From contig CM040432.1 of assembly GCA_022702705.1 (NCBI GenBank), positions 46,898,540 through 46,962,539 of the forward strand: a stretch of 64,000 nt of DNA, in the 5' to 3' direction. Position numbers and translations under genes: made by a program. How positions within the stretch are numbered: position 1 is the stretch's first letter; the number at the start of each line of letters is the position of its first letter. Source of the DNA: Papilionanthe hookeriana x Papilionanthe teres. Its lineage: Eukaryota; Streptophyta; Magnoliopsida; Asparagales; Orchidaceae. Positions 59,575 through 64,000 of this stretch are shown here, in pieces. A model generated the notes under the pieces. It had not been told where the DNA came from and searched no databases. It worked only from the letters and a program-made list of their open reading frames with translations.

Positions 59575-60760
59575 ATGGCTCCGTGACAGAAAAAGACGAG
59601 TAGATTACGATCGCGACCGATTTGTCGATGCGCGAGCACGAAATCGGTATTTTCAAAACATTCGAGCAAGAAAGTGCATTGCGAATCGAGTTTTTAAGAA
59701 TCCGGGAGGCGAAGTTGAGCGGATCATTAAAGAAAGAGGTTGGGAGAATCTCTGTTACATCACCAATAGAGCTGCTTGTGGAAGTAGTAAAGGAATTTTA
59801 TTTAAACTATTGCTATGTAGAAGACGCACCGAGTAAAGGTACGTGGATTTATGGTTGACTTCAGCGTTGCTAAAATTAACGCCTTCTATGAAGTTCGGGA
59901 CGGTCCGAATGAGTATGAAACATTTGGAACTATGCTGGAACCTCTAGAAGATGTGATAAATTTTCTTCTTGACGGATTGGAGTTTGGAAGATAAAGCGGC
60001 GAGAAGAGTGAATTTTCCTCTTTCTAAGTTAAATGCGAAATTCTAAAGCATGGCATTATTTTATTTGTTCTACTTTGTTACCTACCTACCACCACGGTGA
60101 GGTAACGAGGATAGAACGATTCGAATTTGTGTATTCGAACAATAGAAGTATAAACATTGGAAGTGTCATACATAGAAATATCTTAGCCGCTCTTGGAAAT
60201 GAAAGTGGAGGGGATTGGGACATCTGGGTTGATTTATGCAATCTGCCAACTCTCGGAGTTGAGGCGGCAAATGATGAGGAGTGGATAGAACCCATGAACC
60301 CACTCGCAGCGGCCAATATTAAGAAATATGAGTCTCATGAAGGGTGGAGATCGGGAGTGAGAAGTTATTTCACTCGGTCAAGTAGAGATATACCCTCTAC
60401 TAGCTATGAACCTCACGAGCCTACCACCCTACCCTACAAGATCGATGAATGAGCTAACACTTGCATAGGAGGAGTTTTGAGCGGTTCGGAGAGACGATGG
60501 GGAGAAGATTTGATCATTTTGATCGAAAGGATTGATAATACGGAGAGGAGACATGATTATGATAGTGAGTACCTGCGAGAGACATTCGGAGTACGAGATA
60601 GCATATCATGAAGGCTGAACGTCGCTACGGGAGTGGAGATTTAGATGTCATCTTTCCGAGAATGCCCAGGTATACTCAGTATCATCCTGCTCAGTCTTCT
60701 CAGCCTACAGATCAAGGAGGGGATGATAATATAGTTTGGGACTTCAATATAGAAGATTAG
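59575..60760 (+). pseudogene. ORF-B, copy C
   Basis: ATG at 59575 (MAP, then TGA where copies A and B have CGA, so a stop at codon 4). Pieces read RARKCIANRVFKNPGGEVER, AWHYFICSTLLPTYHHGEVT and SINIGSVIHRNILAALGNES. The GLGHPG..FALCQL block has decayed to ESGGDWDIWVDLCNLPTLGV, followed by EWIEPMNPLAAANIKKYESH. It ends ..VWDFNIED-stop at 60760. Homologous along its length to ORF-A. Function unknown. Confidence 0.72.
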
Positions 60761-62132
60761 GACTTTATTTGTTTTGTTTGTTTGATGTTAAGTTATTTTG
60801 GAAACTTTTATATATGTAATATTCAATACTTTATGTTGTGAGACATTGGATGTTTGTTAGATTATTTGCTTGAATTGTTATAGTAGTTTAGTTTTTGTTT
60901 TTATGTTAGTTAATTGCATTTGTTTTTATGTTAAATAGGATGTTAGTTTTCTTTAGTATGTTTTTGTTTTATTCTGTATTGTTTTAAGTTTTTAAAATTG
61001 TTAATGTGTTAGTTAAATTTTTTTAATATGTTAGTAATTCATATGTGTAGTGTAGAGTTAATTTTAATTGTTGTATTTAATACTTATCTCAGATTTTATC
61101 CCTGCATTTTCTTTAAATTTTTATATATGAATGGAGAATACTAACGATACGAGTTCGATGAAAATATGAAAAAGCACGCAAAAATTTCAAAGAAAAAAGA
61201 AATACCTAAACTTGAAAGGTATGATTTATTTACTTTCCCTTTTTCATTATTTAGAGTAGATATAAAAATTTAAGTTTGGGGGGAGTAAAATACAAATTTA
61301 GTTATTAACTTGTTCTTAATTTCTATTTTCAAATTATTATAAAATGATTTTTATAGCAAATTTTTCAATTTAATTAATATGAATTATTTTATTTAATTAT
61401 TATAAAAGGTTAAATGAAATATTTCTAGTGCTTTAAATTAATTAAATAGAATAAAATATTTGGTTAAAGGGAATAAGAATATAGTAAACTATTTTTAGTA
61501 AGGAAAACTATATTCTAAAATTAAAATTCTTAAGTATTCGAGTGAAAAAGAAAGATTGAAAATCAATGAAGTAAAAACTATGAAGTATATATAAGCTAAG
61601 AAATATTTCTAAGTTTCAAATTTAGGAAGATGAAAATGAAGTTCAAAATTATTAACGAGCTCTCAGGATACGGTAATCCTCATTAGAAAAGAAAAGAAAA
61701 GAAAAGAAAAGAAAAAGAAAAGAAAAAGAAAAAGAAAAAGAAAAATGAGGAGAAGCTTGAGGAGATACCTTATCAAAAATTGGCTTCATTTGAATTAACC
61801 TAAAGGGAAAAACTTAGATATTTCCAAACTTATGTTTATGGATTAGAATTTTACCTAATAGTGTTTTCTTGAATTTCTTATCATATGAATATCTTAAGTA
61901 GTTATTCTTTTAAATATAGTCATTCACGAAATGAATAGTAAGCTAGAAATCTTAGACACGATAACTAAATAATTTATTTCTATAAGATTAATTAAATTAC
62001 ATGAATTATTTTTATTTAACTTTATTATGATATTAATTAATCTAATTCATAAATTATTTAAATTGAAAAATCTTATTATAGAACTCATTATTTTTATGTA
62101 GTACTAAAATTACTTGAGGACGAAGTAATAAG
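60761..62132 (+). other. Noncoding tail, copy C
   Basis: T-rich first part, then a second polypurine-like tract (61266-61290, AATTTAAGTTTGGGGGGAG), and a 60-bp pure GAAAA/GAAAAA run (61686-61745) flanked by CCTCAT and TGAGG. No coding capacity. Alignable with copies A and B. Confidence 0.62.
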
Positions 62133-62148
62133 TAAGTTTGAGGGATTT
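62133..62148 (+). promoter_or_regulatory. Polypurine tract of copy C
   Basis: AAGTTTGAGGGATTT directly before the 3' LTR. Confidence 0.75.
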
Positions 62149-63784
62149 TGATCATTTGAAAAATTTATTAAGAAATTCATACCTATTTTTGATGAAATTG
62201 CACTTTAAAGAAAGGTATTTTCTTTATTTTGTTACGGGAATGGAGAATTTAGGTGATAAAAGCAAAAATCATAAAAAGGAGCGGATTTGGAGCAAAAAGG
62301 AAGAAAATAATGCAATTTGTCTTGAGTCCCAGACAGCGAGATCGAGCCGCCGACGGCGAGGGTACGAGGAAGAAACTTCGAAGGATTTATAACTGATCTC
62401 GGCGACAACGAGCCCGAGCCCGCCGACAGCGAGATAGCGCGGTTCGAAGACCTTCTAGAAGCCTCGCCGACGGCGAGGTAGTTCGTAGCCGACGGCGAGC
62501 TAGTTCAAATGGCGCAGATACATTGAACCTGGACACTTTTTGAAGGGATGCTTACACACCTCTTGGTCCTTTGCTCACCTCTATATATAGAGGCCGAAAT
62601 TCAGCTTCTAGTGTGTTATTTTGGGTTAGTGTGTGTTGTTTTGGAGTTAGTGTGTGTTATTGAGTCTTTAAGTGCAGTTTTGTGTGTCAAATTGTGTCTT
62701 GAGTGAGTTTAGTGAGTAATTAGTGAGTCGTGCTGTATCTGGAAGGAAGAGTCGAAGGAACTACGAGGAGTACCGTCAGGGATAAATCAAGATAAGTATT
62801 TGTATTTATTGTTTTTAACTTTAAATGAAATCCATGCTTAGTTTAGTTCCCATGCATTCTGAGTAGTTTATTAGTCTTTCTCCCTGTTATGAAATTAAGT
62901 GACTTGATGAACTTTAAACAGAAGTACTTTTATATATATTAATAAATTGTGATAATTTTTACTTAAAACTTAATTTACTTTCAATCGGCCATTTGATTTA
63001 TTAAAATATGTTGAATATCAACTATAGTAAAAATTACATCGGATATTCGGGAATTCAAAAGCCTTGGAAGGAAGGTGCGAATAAATAGGGAAATAATATC
63101 CTTGGGCGTAGAATTGAGCATTTTAGTGTGACAGACTAAAATATTCGATTCGGTCCTATTGTTTGAGAGTCGAAGTGTAGATGTTAGCCCTCGGGCGAGG
63201 GGAACGTGGGAGCTACGAAGTGGCGGTCGGTATCCTCCCGCCTAGCCGCGGATTCAGTAATCAAACATAGGATTAGTCGATATTCTTTACACTGGACCAA
63301 AGGGTAAAGAATAGGAATGCTCCTATTTGTCACAATACCTTAAAATTATCTATTTAAATTCATCGATCACTTAAATTTCTAAACAAGGGAAAGATACTTT
63401 TTCGAATAGTTAAGACTTATTTAGCAATTAGTTTAATTTCCTGCACTTTCAATACATATTAGTTTTCTACTTAGCTAAGTTACCTAATTAAAACACTTAG
63501 TTTACTTTATTGCGCTTAAATTTAGAATTCCAAATTTTCGTATACTATTTTAAAATTATTATTATTATTATTTTAAAATTAGTTGTTATTTAAATTTCTA
63601 TTTCCCCGTAGGATCGATAACCGAGGACTCCATCTAGAGCCCCGTATTACTTGATACGATACGTATACTTGCGTAGCATCCACAACATAAACAATTACAA
63701 TTCTATACATATAATATAGCGGGGTCAAGTTTTTGGCGTCGTTGCAATTAAATTAAAAATATCATAATATAAAATTGTGGGTCA
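62149..63784 (+). repeat. 3' LTR of copy C
   Basis: About 1,636 bp, TGATCA to GGGTCA. TATA-like CTATATATAG at 62581-62590, pseudo primer site at 63722-63745. Very similar to the 5' LTR. Confidence 0.93.
62326..62506 (+). repeat. Palindrome cluster in the 3' LTR, copy C
   Basis: Units include GCCGCCGACGGCGAG, CTCGGCGACAACGAG, CCCGCCGACAGCGAG and exact CTCGCCGACGGCGAG near 62463-62477. Confidence 0.77.
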
Positions 63785-63789
63785 ACATG
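63785..63789. other. Target site duplication of copy C, right
   Basis: ACATG, exact match to 49931-49935. Confidence 0.85.
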
Positions 63790-64000
63790 TAAAGAAAATC
63801 TAAGCGAAATTTCTTGTTTTCACCCTGCAAAGAAAACATTGTCAGAAATAACATCACAGAATATTTGGATATGTCTTGGATGTCAATTTATGCCGAATTA
63901 TTTTGAAATGTCAATTTTTTTTTAATTGTGTCAGTTTTGGTTTGAAATGTTGAGTTTTTATTTTGATTTTAAACTTAAATTCTGAATTAACTAGAGTTTT
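63790..64000. other. Flanking sequence, nothing recognised
   Basis: AT-rich with no gene or repeat signal that I can support. Confidence 0.35.

Larger units (their letters stand above)
49936..63784 (+). mobile_element. Athila-like Ty3/gypsy LTR retrotransposon, copy C
   Basis: Full-length element of 13,849 bp on the plus strand with a perfect 5-bp target duplication (ACATG). Order: 5' LTR (49936-51562), degenerate primer site (51569-51586), gag-pol (51667-56989), conserved block, ORF-A (57506-58659), ORF-B (59575-60760), noncoding tail, polypurine tract, 3' LTR (62149-63784). Same family as copies A and B, in opposite orientation. It has the cleanest palindromes. All coding regions carry shifts or stops. 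Confidence 0.95.

Overview
This window looks like repeat-rich, AT-rich nuclear DNA from a vascular plant, most likely a flowering plant. I see no intact host gene. The evidence is three full-length Ty3/gypsy LTR retrotransposons of the Athila type (tRNA-Asp-like primer site, FMDD reverse transcriptase, extra ORFs after pol), Cassandra-type TRIM elements with a 5S-rRNA-like LTR, a Mutator-type foldback element, a Tat-lineage reverse transcriptase fossil, microsatellites and AT-rich filler. The species cannot be named from the sequence.

Layout: 1-3346 is filler with two inverted-repeat structures (about 430-1545 and 1600-2480) and a possible CACTA terminus (to about 3095). Copy A, an Athila-like element on the minus strand, spans 3347-16879. 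From 16880 to 29039 lie a (CA)n(TA)n microsatellite, a 300-bp tandem duplication, a possible copia gag scrap, a MULE foldback with 9-bp target duplications (20180-20992), a Tat reverse transcriptase fossil (about 21850-22545), a divergent relative of the Athila-like post-pol ORF (24350-24646) and Cassandra LTRs (25623-27790). Copy B (minus strand, 29045-42628, target duplication CATGC) follows. From 42634 to 49930 there is AT-rich DNA with a 345-bp tandem duplication, a GC-richer island (about 47345-47760), short repeats and an integrase zinc-finger fossil. Copy C (plus strand, 49936-63784, target duplication ACATG) nearly closes the window.

The three copies belong to one family, about 13.5-13.8 kb long with LTRs of about 1.56-1.64 kb. 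Order in the sense direction: LTR, primer binding site, gag, protease, reverse transcriptase/RNase H, integrase, a conserved untranslated block, ORF-A, ORF-B, a 1.3-kb noncoding tail with two polypurine tracts, LTR. All coding regions carry frameshifts and stops, so as written the copies are non-autonomous.

The most interesting signal is regulatory. A GC-rich 15-bp near-palindrome (CTCGCCGACGGCGAG and variants) occurs in clusters at three kinds of site in every copy: in the LTR just upstream of the TATA box, between pol and ORF-A, and between ORF-A and ORF-B. ORF-A and ORF-B are paralogues, so the family seems to have duplicated a module made of a palindrome cluster plus an ORF. A palindromic double W-box (TTGACCGGTCAA) is conserved ahead of ORF-B. 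Separately, many differences between LTR copies replace CAG or CTG with CG-containing strings; this could be a sequencing artefact at methylated CHG sites and could explain part of the frameshift load.
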